A stretch of 33,592 nucleotides of DNA. It comes from Candidatus Methanophagales archaeon (GTDB lineage: Archaea > Halobacteriota > Syntropharchaeia > Alkanophagales > Methanospirareceae). Within the stretch, counting starts at the first letter, position 1, and each line of letters starts with the position of its first letter. The translations under genes and the position numbers were made by a program. The stretch lies in NCBI GenBank assembly GCA_030602585.1, contig JAUVZJ010000002.1, positions 67,262-100,853 on the forward strand. The letters run 5' to 3'. Below the pieces are notes generated by a model that was given only the letters and a program-made list of their open reading frames with translations, did not search any database and was not told the origin of the DNA. Positions 8,390 through 15,825 of this stretch are shown here, piece by piece.

Positions 8390-8431
8390 AAGCCCTTACA
8401 GTGCTTGCGGGGTGGTAGGGGCAGAACTTCA
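8390..8431 (+). repeat. Degenerate copy of the double-hairpin element
   Basis: AAGCCCTTACAGTGCTT and GCGGGG...GGGGCAGA match the copies at 11422-11462 and 32023-32064. The first stem has one mismatch (GTGCTT instead of GGGCTT) and the second hairpin has decayed. It lies between the REC-REC gene and repeat copy B, outside genes. Confidence 0.65.
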
Positions 8432-8451
8432 CAGTTTGGAATTTGATGCCC

Positions 8452-8503
8452 GGAGCTTGTGATTTGGTGGAGGACAAAACTTTTGAGGGGCTACTTATCT
8501 AAG
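8452..8503 (+). repeat. Repeat copy B, inverted relative to copy A at 5850-5904
   Basis: It reads GGAGCTTGTGATTT, then GGTGGAGGACAAAACTTTTG and GGGGCTACTTA on the plus strand. It lacks the 9-nt insert of copy A. It begins just past the stop codon of the flavin reductase gene, as copy A begins at the stop of the surface protein gene, so both copies sit at gene 3' ends. Confidence 0.8.
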
Positions 8504-9053
8504 ATTTCGCCCGTTTATACTTCGCTTCTTTCATATCCACGGCGAAGAATTCACCGCCTATATGACATAGTGGTCTCGCTTTATCCAAGTCCATCAATCC
8601 TGCTTCCTTTCCGAGCTCGTCCTTCACTGCTACTGCCAATACACTTCCCGTTATCCAAATATGGTCGCCTAATTCAACATGTTTTTCGAGCTTGCATTCT
8701 ATCCACGCTATTGCTTCTTTTATACGAGGCGGCTTCACCGCCTTTGCTTTTTCTTCCGTTAGCCCCGCATGCTTGAGTTCGCTATCTTCATACGGATAAT
8801 CCGTTTCCAGAACTTGCATTAGCTCGCCAAAGTCTTTTCCTACCACGTTCACCACAAACTCGCCATTCTTCTGGATGTTCTTCCACGTATCGTGTGCAGG
8901 ATTGCACGAGAACCCATATAAAGGTGGCTCGGAGCTTATGGGTGAATTAAAGCTGAAAGGCGCTGCATTTGCTATCCCTCTCTCCGATATTGTCGTAATA
9001 ACCACCACTGGTCGAACGAGCAATTTCGGGTATGCTTTCTTTTCGAGTTCCAT
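8499..9053 (-). CDS. Flavin reductase-like FMN-binding (split barrel) protein
   Basis: The 184-residue protein has the layout of the flavin reductase-like FMN-binding family. The N-terminal RPVVVITTISERGIANAAPF is the strand pair and glycine turn that usually contacts FMN. The middle DTWKNIQKNGEFVVNVVG and the later GDHIWITGSVLAVAV complete the split barrel. Members transfer electrons between reduced nicotinamide or other donors and flavin. The archaeal group is mostly uncharacterised, so the substrate is not assigned. AGGAGGG (minus strand, 9075-9067) precedes the ATG by about 13 nt, and an AT-rich TATA-like box lies near 9095-9103. The gene diverges from ABCE1. Its stop codon falls inside the edge of repeat copy B, so the final residues may have been shaped by that repeat. 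Confidence 0.85.
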   Translation of the reverse strand: MELEKKAYPKLLVRPVVVITTISERGIANAAPFSFNSPISSEPPLYGFSCNPAHDTWKNIQKNGEFVVNVVGKDFGELMQVLETDYPYEDSELKHAGLTEEKAKAVKPPRIKEAIAWIECKLEKHVELGDHIWITGSVLAVAVKDELGKEAGLMDLDKARPLCHIGGEFFAVDMKEAKYKRAKS

Positions 9054-9142
9054 TTTTCTTTCATTTCCCTCCTATGCACTTTTAACCTTCCACTTATATT
9101 TTTTTATTTATTCTCGCTATCTATACATTAAAGTTGTGGAAG

Positions 9143-9154
9143 TTTTTATATACT
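9143..9154 (+). promoter_or_regulatory. TATA box for ABCE1
   Basis: TTTTTATATACT is centred near 9149, 43 nt upstream of the ATG at 9192. That predicts transcription start near 9175 and a leader of about 17 nt with no clear Shine-Dalgarno sequence. Confidence 0.5.
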
Positions 9155-9191
9155 TTTTCGTAATAAAATAAGATTTTCGAAAAATTGCAAA

Positions 9192-10973
9192 ATGCGGATA
9201 GCGATATTGAAGAGGGATAAGTGCCAGCCGAGGAAATGCGAGTATGAATGCATAATATACTGCCCGATGGTGCGAACAGGGGTGGAGACGGTAGTCCAGG
9301 GTGACGATGACAAGCCGGTAATATCAGAGGAATTGTGTGAGGGATGCGGGATATGCATAAAAAAATGCCCCTTCGCTGCCATTTCTATAATAGGCTTGCC
9401 GGAAGAGCTGAAGGGTGAAGAGACGCACAGATATGGTGAAAACGGGTTCGTTCTTTATGGAATGCCCCTTCCAAAAGCAGGGAAGATAACCGGGATGATA
9501 GGCGAGAATGGGATAGGGAAGAGCACTGCAATTAAAATATTATCGGGGTTGCAAGTGCCAAACATGGGCAAAGTAGAAGCAGAGGCGGAAGCAAAGGCGA
9601 GTTGGGATGAGATAATAAAGAAATATGCAGGGTCTACGTTACAAAATTACTTCGATAAGCTGTCAAAAGGAAAAATTAAGGTGGCTTATAAGCCGCAATA
9701 CGTGGGTGCAATACCAGAATTCTTCGATGGCAAAGTTTACGAGTTACTGGAAAGCACGGACGAGAGAGGAGTAGCAAAACAGCTCGTGAGGGCTTTTGAG
9801 CTCGAAGAAGCGATGGAGAATGATATAAAGGAGCTAAGTGGTGGCGAACTGCAAAGGGTTGCGGTAATAGGTTCTATGATAAGAGATGCCGATTTCTACT
9901 TCTTTGACGAGATAACGCCTTATCTGGACATTTATCAAAGAGTGAAAGTGGCAAAAGGAATAAAGGATGTTTTGAAGGATAAAGCAGTGATTGTGGTGGA
10001 ACACGACCTCGCTATCCTTGACATGCTTGCTGATTACGTGCATCAACTATATGGCGAACCCGGTGGGTATGGCGTTGTTACGATGCCAAAGAGCACGAAT
10101 AGAGGCATAAACGAATATTTGAGTGGATTCTTGCAAGCGGAGAACGTTCGGATAAGAGATAAGCCGATAGAATTCAGCGCTCATCCACCGAGGGCGAAGC
10201 GAGAAGAAAGAAGTGTTTTCATCGAATACGATGGATTTGAGAAGAAATATAGTGGAGATGGATTTGTATTGGAGGCGAAGCCGGGCAGTATAGAGGAAGG
10301 GGAAGTATTGGGCATAGTCGGGAGAAATGCCATTGGTAAAAGCACGTTTGTGAAAGTATTAGCAGGCGAGACAGAGCCGACAACCGGAAAAATAGCGTTT
10401 GATATTACCGTTTCTTACAAGCCGCAATATATAAAAGGCGAGCTGGATATGAAAGTGAAGGATTTTATTTATTCGCTAAAAGAAGAATCAAGCGAAGCCG
10501 ACGTTATTGACGTGCTGCACCCGTTGGGAATATCAGAGATAGAGGAAAAGAACATAAAAGAGCTCAGTGGTGGCGAATTACAAAACGTTGCGATAGCGGC
10601 GTGTCTTTGCCATGATGCATCATTATATATGATGGACGAGCCGTCAGCGCATCTTGACGTGGAGCAGAAGGTGCGGTTGATAAAGACCGTCAGGCGGTAT
10701 GCGGAGCGAAGAGGCGTATCAATGTTGATCGTGGACCATGACATATATTTGATAGATTTGTTAAGCGATAGGTTGATGGTTTTCGACGGTGAGCCGGGGG
10801 TGCGAGGGGAAATAAAAGGTTGTTTTGAGATGCGAGAAGGAATGGATTTGTTTTTGAAGGATTTAAGCGTAACGTTCAGGCGTGATGAAAGCACGCTTCG
10901 TCCAAGGATAAATAAGATAGGGTCGGCAAAAGACCGTGAACAGAAGAAGAAAGGGAAGTATTATTATTTGTGA
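9192..10973 (+). CDS. abce1: ABCE1/RLI ribosome recycling ATPase
   Basis: The 593-residue cytoplasmic protein splits 70S ribosomes after termination together with the release factors aRF1 and aPelota. Two [4Fe-4S] ferredoxin-like motifs open it: C11, C16, C20, C24 and C49, C52, C55, C59. The first ABC domain has Walker A GENGIGKST (104-112), Q-loop KPQY, signature LSGGELQ (215-221), Walker B FFDE and switch VVEHD. The second has GRNAIGKST (377-385), LSGGELQ (458-464), MDEPSAHLD and VDHD. The C-terminal RPRINKIGS segment is the conserved hinge. In the first domain the usual DEPSSYLD-like stretch reads DEITPYLD, with the catalytic Glu kept. Length and order are typical. It is a single-gene unit with its own promoter, convergent with the MNT-HEPN gene. 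Confidence 0.97.
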   Translation: MRIAILKRDKCQPRKCEYECIIYCPMVRTGVETVVQGDDDKPVISEELCEGCGICIKKCPFAAISIIGLPEELKGEETHRYGENGFVLYGMPLPKAGKITGMIGENGIGKSTAIKILSGLQVPNMGKVEAEAEAKASWDEIIKKYAGSTLQNYFDKLSKGKIKVAYKPQYVGAIPEFFDGKVYELLESTDERGVAKQLVRAFELEEAMENDIKELSGGELQRVAVIGSMIRDADFYFFDEITPYLDIYQRVKVAKGIKDVLKDKAVIVVEHDLAILDMLADYVHQLYGEPGGYGVVTMPKSTNRGINEYLSGFLQAENVRIRDKPIEFSAHPPRAKREERSVFIEYDGFEKKYSGDGFVLEAKPGSIEEGEVLGIVGRNAIGKSTFVKVLAGETEPTTGKIAFDITVSYKPQYIKGELDMKVKDFIYSLKEESSEADVIDVLHPLGISEIEEKNIKELSGGELQNVAIAACLCHDASLYMMDEPSAHLDVEQKVRLIKTVRRYAERRGVSMLIVDHDIYLIDLLSDRLMVFDGEPGVRGEIKGCFEMREGMDLFLKDLSVTFRRDESTLRPRINKIGSAKDREQKKKGKYYYL

Positions 10974-10984
10974 GGGTGTTGTAC

Positions 10985-11019
10985 TTGTCTACCGCTGAGC
11001 CCGGAGAGAACACAGAGAG
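10985..11019 (+). repeat. Weak copy of the ACCGCCGAG-type repeat
   Basis: TGTCTACCGCTGAGCCCGGA followed by GAGAACACAGAGAG resembles the better copies at 13312-13349 and 17349-17386 (TGTTTACCGCCG...GAGAGCGCTGAGA). It fills the gap between the convergent ABCE1 and MNT-HEPN genes. Similarity is partial and the purine-rich composition makes chance matches easier. Confidence 0.4.
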
Positions 11020-11778
11020 TCAGAAAACGGTCAATCTATTTTTCACCATTTCCAGGATTTTTTGTGCATAACTTATTGCTTCTGCGGCGTCTTTCTCCGT
11101 AAACGATTCATAAGGTATTGCCGGAGGTGCAATTGCATCCGGGTATCTTGTGGTAAGGTAATATCTGTCCAAAATCTTCCCGCAGTCAATGATTTGTTCA
11201 AACTCACTTTTATAATTTTTGCATCTGACGGCAAGTTTAAATATTGAATGTTCCCAAACATATCGCTCACCTTTAAAATAAAGATAGGCTTTTAATGCTT
11301 TCTGTCCCGCCTGTTCAGAGAAGAAACAGGCATCGGAGTAATCTTTCTGCGCATACATCCTTTTAGCAGATTCAAAGTCATGCTTTGCCTGTTCTAACCA
11401 GCGATTTGCCTCTTCTTTACTAAGCCCTTTCGGGGCTTGCGGGGACATGGGCGGAGCCCATGACTTTTCATATAAAACCCTCCCTTCTTTCAGCACTCGC
11501 TCAATAAATGGATTCTCCCATTCAATCATCCTCTCGAACTCCTCCGGCGTATAAACGAAAACATCCACATTTCCCAAATCATTGTCTATAAGTTTTGCTA
11601 CCTCTATCAACCTTTCTAAAAATCTTTTACCCGTCTTTTTTATAACTACAAAATCCAAATCGCTGTATTCATCGGCTTCACCTCTGGCATAAGAGCCAAA
11701 AAGGATAATTCTCTCCGGCTGATACTCTTTCAACCTTTCCAGCACTATTTTCAATCTTTCCATTGCTTCATACTTCAT
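11020..11778 (-). CDS. MNT nucleotidyltransferase-HEPN fusion (toxin-antitoxin type)
   Basis: Residues 1-105 are a minimal nucleotidyltransferase (MNT) domain with GSYARGEADEYSDLD (D40 and D42 metal ligands) and a third acidic position in VDVFVY. Residues 122-252 are a HEPN domain (WLEQAKHDFESAKRMY, then ACFFSEQAGQKALKAYL) with the R-x4-H ribonuclease motif R172...H177. In most archaeal pairs these are two adjacent genes: HEPN is the RNase toxin, and MNT neutralises it by adding AMP near the R-x4-H motif. Here they are one protein. The linker, residues 106-119 (SWAPPMSPQAPKGL), is exactly the translated double-hairpin repeat at 11422-11462. A TATA-like box (GATATAATAA, minus strand, near 11823) gives a leader of about 19 nt. 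Fusion is seen directly; how it is controlled is not. Confidence 0.88.
   Translation of the reverse strand: MKYEAMERLKIVLERLKEYQPERIILFGSYARGEADEYSDLDFVVIKKTGKRFLERLIEVAKLIDNDLGNVDVFVYTPEEFERMIEWENPFIERVLKEGRVLYEKSWAPPMSPQAPKGLSKEEANRWLEQAKHDFESAKRMYAQKDYSDACFFSEQAGQKALKAYLYFKGERYVWEHSIFKLAVRCKNYKSEFEQIIDCGKILDRYYLTTRYPDAIAPPAIPYESFTEKDAAEAISYAQKILEMVKNRLTVF
11422..11462 (+). repeat. Intact double-hairpin element inside the MNT-HEPN gene
   Basis: Hairpin 1 is AAGCCC-TTTCG-GGGCTT (11422-11438) and hairpin 2 is CATGGGC-GGA-GCCCATG (11446-11462). Both stems are perfect. Compared with the copy at 32023-32064, hairpin 2 changes on both arms and stays paired. Here it is read from the minus strand as protein linker. 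Confidence 0.85.
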
Positions 11779-11842
11779 TCAATTTCAATGAACTTGCTAA
11801 CCTGCATATCCCACTCATTATTATATCATTCCTCAGATATTA

Positions 11843-11855
11843 AAATTTATAGATA
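11843..11855 (+). promoter_or_regulatory. TATA-like box for the Tes-like gene
   Basis: AAATTTATAGAT is centred near 11849. Transcription would start near 11875, past the ATG at 11867 and right at the in-frame ATG 11876. This argues for a leaderless message starting at the second ATG. Confidence 0.45.
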
Positions 11856-11866
11856 CATAACAAAAA

Positions 11867-13342
11867 ATGAAATCCATGCCTGTATCCGCACCTACACTCA
11901 TCCGAACCACGAAAAGCATCTGTCCCGTATGCTACTGCATCATAGATGCGAACCTGTATGAAGAACGCGGCGCAGTTTACATGGAGAAGAGCTGTGCGGA
12001 ACACGGCGCTTTTAAAGACCTCTGCTGGTCGGATTATCAACTTTACAAACAATTTGAAGCGAAGGGCATCGAAGGTGCGGGAAGAAGAGGAATAAAGGAA
12101 GATAATGGAGAATGCCCTTTTGCTTGTGGGTTGTGCCCACAGCATGAATCATCCACTGCTTTGGGAATCATAGACGTAACGATGAGATGCAACCTGAGAT
12201 GCCCTATCTGCTTTGCAAAAAGTAATGATAAAGGAAATGGTAGTGGACATGAAAAAGACCCTGAAATAGAAGAACTAAAAGCGATTATAGACAACTTCGC
12301 ATCGAATACAAATGCCGCAGGGCTTCAATTCAGTGGCGGCGAGCCCACGCTGAGGAACGACCTCCCTGAGCTAATTTCGTATGCAAGAAAAAAGTTCGAG
12401 CACGTAGAGGTGAATACCAACGGTATAAAAATGGCAGAGAGCGAGGAATACTGCAAAGAGATAGAATCCGCAGGCACAAGTGTTATTTACCTTCAATTCG
12501 ATGGTGTAACAGAAGAGCCCTACGAGAAGCTAAGAGGTCGAAACCTGCTCGAAGTAAAGAAAAAAGCGATAAAAAACCACCGAAATGCGGGACCCAAACC
12601 CGCTATCGTTCTCGTGCCTACCATCGTAAAAGGCGTGAACGAGGACCAAATCGGCGCTATTATAAAGTTTGCAATAGAGAATAGTGATATTATAAGAGGC
12701 GTAAATTTCCAGCCTGTTTCCTTCTGCGGTAGGACGTCATATACCGAAAATGAACGGATAACGGTTTCTGACGTCATTAGTAAAATAGAAGAACAAACAG
12801 GTTTTCTTCGTAGAGATGATTTCTTGCCTCCTTCGCAGATGAGCGTGCTACTTGGAACTTTAGGCAAATCAGAAGTGGGCTGTCATTTCTCCTGTGGCGC
12901 TTTTTCTTATCTCGTAGTAAACCCTTTTAAAAAAAGCGTTTACGGAAAAATGCTTCGCAGAAACGGTAAAGCAGTAGAAAAAGTAGAGCCGATAACGAAA
13001 TACGTGAATATGGAAAGATTAGCGGCGGCATATAAAAAAAAGAAAAAGATACCTGTTTTTACTGCTTTAAGAAGTATCCGTCCGGGTTTTTTAAAAGAGT
13101 TTTTTATCGGGTTCATAAAAAGCCACAGTTACCGGGACTTAAGCGACCTCCATTTCAACCTTCTATTTATTGGCGCAATGCATTTCATGGACACATACAA
13201 TTTCGATTTTGCTCGTTTAAAGAAATGTGCGGTACACTATGGCTTGCCAGATGGTAGAATAGTGCCCTTTTGCTCGCATAATAACATACATAGGCGTGAA
13301 AAATCAGTATTTGTTTACCGCCGGGAACGCGGGGAGCGCTGA
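11867..13342 (+). CDS. tes: Tes-type radical SAM enzyme (tetraether lipid synthase family)
   Basis: The 491-residue product (488 if the leaderless start ATG 11876 is used) has the radical SAM motif CNLRCPIC (C108, C112, C115). It also has the N-terminal cysteine set typical of Tes relatives of MJ0619: ICPVCYC, C43, C53 and CPFACGLC (C83, C87, C90). FSGGEPTLR is the SAM-binding GGE motif. The C-terminal CAVHYGLPDGRIVPFCSHNN is a family hallmark. Characterised members join the ends of two archaeol chains to make macrocyclic and tetraether lipids at the membrane. Related paralogues may form other lipid C-C bonds, so the exact product is not certain. The final residues (about RRERGER) are encoded by the repeat at 13312-13349, so the native C-terminus may have been altered. 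It stands alone, divergent from MNT-HEPN. Confidence 0.82.
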   Translation: MKSMPVSAPTLIRTTKSICPVCYCIIDANLYEERGAVYMEKSCAEHGAFKDLCWSDYQLYKQFEAKGIEGAGRRGIKEDNGECPFACGLCPQHESSTALGIIDVTMRCNLRCPICFAKSNDKGNGSGHEKDPEIEELKAIIDNFASNTNAAGLQFSGGEPTLRNDLPELISYARKKFEHVEVNTNGIKMAESEEYCKEIESAGTSVIYLQFDGVTEEPYEKLRGRNLLEVKKKAIKNHRNAGPKPAIVLVPTIVKGVNEDQIGAIIKFAIENSDIIRGVNFQPVSFCGRTSYTENERITVSDVISKIEEQTGFLRRDDFLPPSQMSVLLGTLGKSEVGCHFSCGAFSYLVVNPFKKSVYGKMLRRNGKAVEKVEPITKYVNMERLAAAYKKKKKIPVFTALRSIRPGFLKEFFIGFIKSHSYRDLSDLHFNLLFIGAMHFMDTYNFDFARLKKCAVHYGLPDGRIVPFCSHNNIHRREKSVFVYRRERGER

Positions 13343-13349
13343 GATGAGA
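13312..13349 (+). repeat. ACCGCCGAG-type repeat copy at the end of the Tes-like gene
   Basis: TGTTTACCGCCGGGAACGCG followed by GGGAGCGCTGAGATGAGA matches 17349-17386, with the first 12 and last 16 bases nearly identical. It supplies the last codons and stop of the Tes-like gene. Confidence 0.7.
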
Positions 13350-13462
13350 AAGAATGGTTTTTGAACTTGTGGAGTCTTTTACCGAGAATCGAGAAGACAT
13401 AAATAATCACTATTCGACATTTTTCTTTCAAATATGCTAAAGAAAAATTTAAACATTCGGAA

Positions 13463-13474
13463 AATTTATATAGC
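13463..13474 (+). promoter_or_regulatory. TATA box upstream of the broken FlaD/E-like gene
   Basis: AATTTATATAGC is centred near 13469, preceded by CGGAAA. It predicts transcription from about 13495, 25 nt before ATG 13520. A promoter this good in front of a broken frame suggests recent decay or readthrough. Confidence 0.5.
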
Positions 13475-13519
13475 CTTTATGTAAATTAAGTTAAAGGGAT
13501 CAGTTAAAAATATAAAGAA

Positions 13520-14221
13520 ATGATAAATAGAAAAATGATGCGGCAAATGGGAGGTGGTGGCATTGACGAGGAGAGAGTAAAAAATCAGAAGAAGGCTGTG
13601 AAACAATTAAAGGAAATGGGTGATGTAGAGGTAGGGAGGCTGCAAAATTTGTAAGATGCTATTGAGAAGTTGACAGAAGAAACAGGGACAGAAGCAGAAA
13701 CACAATCGCAGTCAGAAAAACCGATAATTCACAATCCGGCGGTATCAGAATCAGAGTTGAATGAATTTGGAGTCGGAGCCGGGATCGGAAATGAAAATGA
13801 AGTAGTTGACACGGTTACGCTTGCACAACTTATGCAATGGGTGGACAGCGCACTCAATCTCATCGGACTGGAGAAGTTAAATCAGATCGTCGAATTGTAT
13901 GCACTGACCGGTCGTATACCAGAAGAGATGAAGGATACAATTTTAAAAGTCACGGCACTCCCGGACGCCGTTCTAAGCCCGGAGAAGGGCCACATAGAAA
14001 CGAAACACTGCATTATCGCACTGTGCGAATTAGACAGGATTCTCACCGGTGAGCACCAGGAACTGTTCGTGCTTCTAAAGGAGGTGTGCAACGACCACCG
14101 CCCTTTAAAAAATCCCACTGTCAAACACTCTCAAGTCCAAATCAAATCACAATCCCCGGGTCCCAGGAAGACCAAGAAAGAAAAGAAAAAAATAACCCCA
14201 AAACCAAAAAAGAATGGCTGA
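13520..14221 (+). pseudogene. Archaellum accessory FlaD/E-like gene interrupted by one in-frame TAA
   Basis: From ATG 13520 the frame gives 44 codons (start MINRKMMRQMGGGG, end EVGRLQNL), a TAA at 13652-13654, and then 188 more sense codons in the same frame up to TGA 14219-14221. Without the stop it would be one protein of about 233 residues. GGGAGGTGG at 13549-13557 is a strong ribosome binding site that would best serve a start near ATT 13562. The central part (VTLAQLMQWVDSALNLIGLE... then LYALTGRIPEEM) resembles the archaeal FlaD/E domain pattern of W..FL...G...L...L.YY...GWI. The C-terminal 35 residues are a basic Lys/Pro-rich tail. Residues after the stop could be made alone from TTG 13670. 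The FlaD/E assignment is tentative; the interrupting stop is certain from the sequence. Confidence 0.6.
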
Positions 14222-14279
14222 AGCGGCGATTACCACTGCGATAATAACTATTGCTTGCGTGATATGTGCTGAACTAAAA
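14214..14279 (+). pseudogene. N-terminal stub resembling archaellum FlaF/FlaG
   Basis: ATG 14214 overlaps the end of the preceding frame by 8 nt, as in fla operons. It encodes MAEAAITTAIITIACVICAE, the short polar start and single membrane helix typical of the stator proteins FlaF and FlaG. After 21 residues the frame runs into DNA that is the 3' end of the RfcL gene on the other strand. The formally open frame continues to 14573 but is antisense there. This looks like a breakpoint that removed the rest of an archaellum operon. The match rests on 21 residues, so confidence is modest. Confidence 0.4.
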
Positions 14280-15755
14280 GAAATCCCCCAATGTCTTTTG
14301 GTTTTTCACCTCTTTCACCTCCTCTTCCTCGCCTTCTTTTATTCTTTCTATTTCTTCTTTTACAACTTTGGATTTCGCTTCTTTTTTACTTTTCTCCACC
14401 GTTACCTCCTTCTCCCCTTCTCCTACACCTACCGCAATCGCCTCGCGGTATATCCTCTTCGCTTTTTCCTCTCCCTCTTTAGCCCCTATTTCCGTATCAC
14501 TAACCAAAAACGCAATTTGAGGGACATCAAGCCGGAGCGATGCTGTAATATCCACCGCCTTTCTTTCGTCTAAGAAAAAAAACTGCAAAAAAGGAACGAC
14601 AAAGAATCGTGCATAGCTCAGTGGCACTTTGCAATACGCACCTATTTTCTTCGCTATCTCTTCGCGTATAGGCGCGGATTTTCTATCTTCACCACTTCGC
14701 TGCTCGCGTTGCCACGGCGACCGAAAATATCGCCTTTGCCATCCTTCTCTTTTACCGCCCTGCATTTCTTTTGCAGAAAGCACGCCACAAGCCATTAAAC
14801 TGGATGCATAGCGCCAGAACTTGAAATTCTCACAGCGTCTTGCTCTTCCTAAAAACGTATCCGCCCTGCTCAGGTAATGCAGCCCGTGCAAAAAGCTTTC
14901 TTCATCATATTCATACGAAAAATTCTTATATATCCATTGTATGCTTTCCTCTGGCGTCTTGTCAACACTGTAAAGAGAGAAAAGCGCTTCTTGCATATCG
15001 TAGCCCTCTACACCGAAGATTTTATTCAATACCGCAAAAATGTCCTCCTCAACGTCCCTTCCTCCTGTCGCTATGTCTCCCTTCTCTAATTTCGATTCCG
15101 ACATTGAAATAGCCTGCAAGTCGTTTATTGCGGACCTCAAATCACCATTAGCGTTTTTAGCCAGAATGCGCAGAGTTTCATCAGCTATCTCTATCCCTTC
15201 GTCATCGCTTATCTCACTCAGCACACGAAAAACCTTCCCCGGTTCTACCTGCAGGAACTTAATTGTCCTGCAATTCCGCTGCAACGCTTTTCCCATCCCG
15301 TATTTGTCGTTCGCGGTGAGGATCATCGGCTGTGTGCTTTTTTTCACTATCTCAGTTATCGCCTTTTTTCCACCCCGATCTTCGTTGCCATGCAGGTTGT
15401 CAGCCTCGTCCAAAATGATTAATCTTGTCGTGTGACTGAAAGTATTGCTTGTGGAAGCCGGTCCTACTATACTTTTTATCACTCCTTCACTTCTCTGGTC
15501 TGATGCGTTAAGTTCTATGACTTCCCATCCGCGCTCGGAAGCAAGAGCATACGCGGCTGATGTCTTTCCACAGCCCGGAGGTCCGTGAAGTATAGCAGCT
15601 TTCTTCGACTTTGCCTTATAGACCGCCTCAGCCCACTCTTTTAGTTCTTTTATCGCTTCTTCGTTGCCCACAACTTCTCTTAACTTCTTTGGGCGGTATT
15701 TCTCTGTCCATTCCACGCTACTCCCCTGCATATCCATTATATCATAGACACGCAT
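14274..15755 (-). CDS. rfcL: Replication factor C large subunit (clamp loader)
   Basis: The protein loads the PCNA sliding clamp together with RfcS. The N-terminal WTEKYRPKKLREVVGN is the RFC box. Walker A GPPGCGKT lies at about residues 58-65, and Walker B ILDEAD (DEAD box) at about 114-119. The C-terminal third is low-complexity Lys/Glu. It ends with QKTLGDFF, a PCNA-interacting (PIP) box at the very C-terminus. The frame is open back to 15959, but that extension is antisense to rpiA. I place the start at ATG 15755 (MRVYDIMDMQGSSVEW); ATG 15737 is equally possible. The resulting length of about 490 residues is normal. The 3' end meets the archaellum-like remnant head-on with a few bases of overlap. 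Confidence 0.95.
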   Translation of the reverse strand: MRVYDIMDMQGSSVEWTEKYRPKKLREVVGNEEAIKELKEWAEAVYKAKSKKAAILHGPPGCGKTSAAYALASERGWEVIELNASDQRSEGVIKSIVGPASTSNTFSHTTRLIILDEADNLHGNEDRGGKKAITEIVKKSTQPMILTANDKYGMGKALQRNCRTIKFLQVEPGKVFRVLSEISDDEGIEIADETLRILAKNANGDLRSAINDLQAISMSESKLEKGDIATGGRDVEEDIFAVLNKIFGVEGYDMQEALFSLYSVDKTPEESIQWIYKNFSYEYDEESFLHGLHYLSRADTFLGRARRCENFKFWRYASSLMACGVLSAKEMQGGKREGWQRRYFRSPWQREQRSGEDRKSAPIREEIAKKIGAYCKVPLSYARFFVVPFLQFFFLDERKAVDITASLRLDVPQIAFLVSDTEIGAKEGEEKAKRIYREAIAVGVGEGEKEVTVEKSKKEAKSKVVKEEIERIKEGEEEEVKEVKNQKTLGDFF

Positions 15756-15789
15756 CCTTAATATGTTTTTGATTAGCTCTAAAAAAAGA

Positions 15790-15801
15790 AAAGTTTTAAG
15801 A
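15790..15801. promoter_or_regulatory. TATA-like box shared by rfcL and rpiA
   Basis: AAGTTTTAAG is centred near 15796 and reads CTTAAAACTT on the other strand. It lies about 30 nt from rpiA ATG 15826 and about 41 nt from rfcL ATG 15755. No other convincing box fits between the genes. This stretch also resembles the AT-rich inverted repeats near 20653 and 32382. Confidence 0.35.
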
Positions 15802-15825
15802 AGGGAAAAACTCCAGATTGAGAAT

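Noticed and set aside
9912-9935. DEITPYLD in the first ABCE1 domain instead of DEPSSYLD as a sign of lost ATPase function
   Set aside because: The catalytic Glu, the following Asp and the His switch are present. This is a mild sequence variant, not a broken site.
13652-13654. Possible genetic code reassignment or programmed recoding of TAA
   Set aside because: Many intact genes in the window end in TAA, and there is no flanking structure I can point to. A nonsense mutation or sequencing error is simpler. Pyrrolysine would need TAG.
14280-14573. Continuation of the FlaF/G-like frame for about 100 more residues
   Set aside because: It is antisense to the conserved Lys/Glu-rich tail and PIP box of RfcL and reads as Phe/Leu-rich noise.
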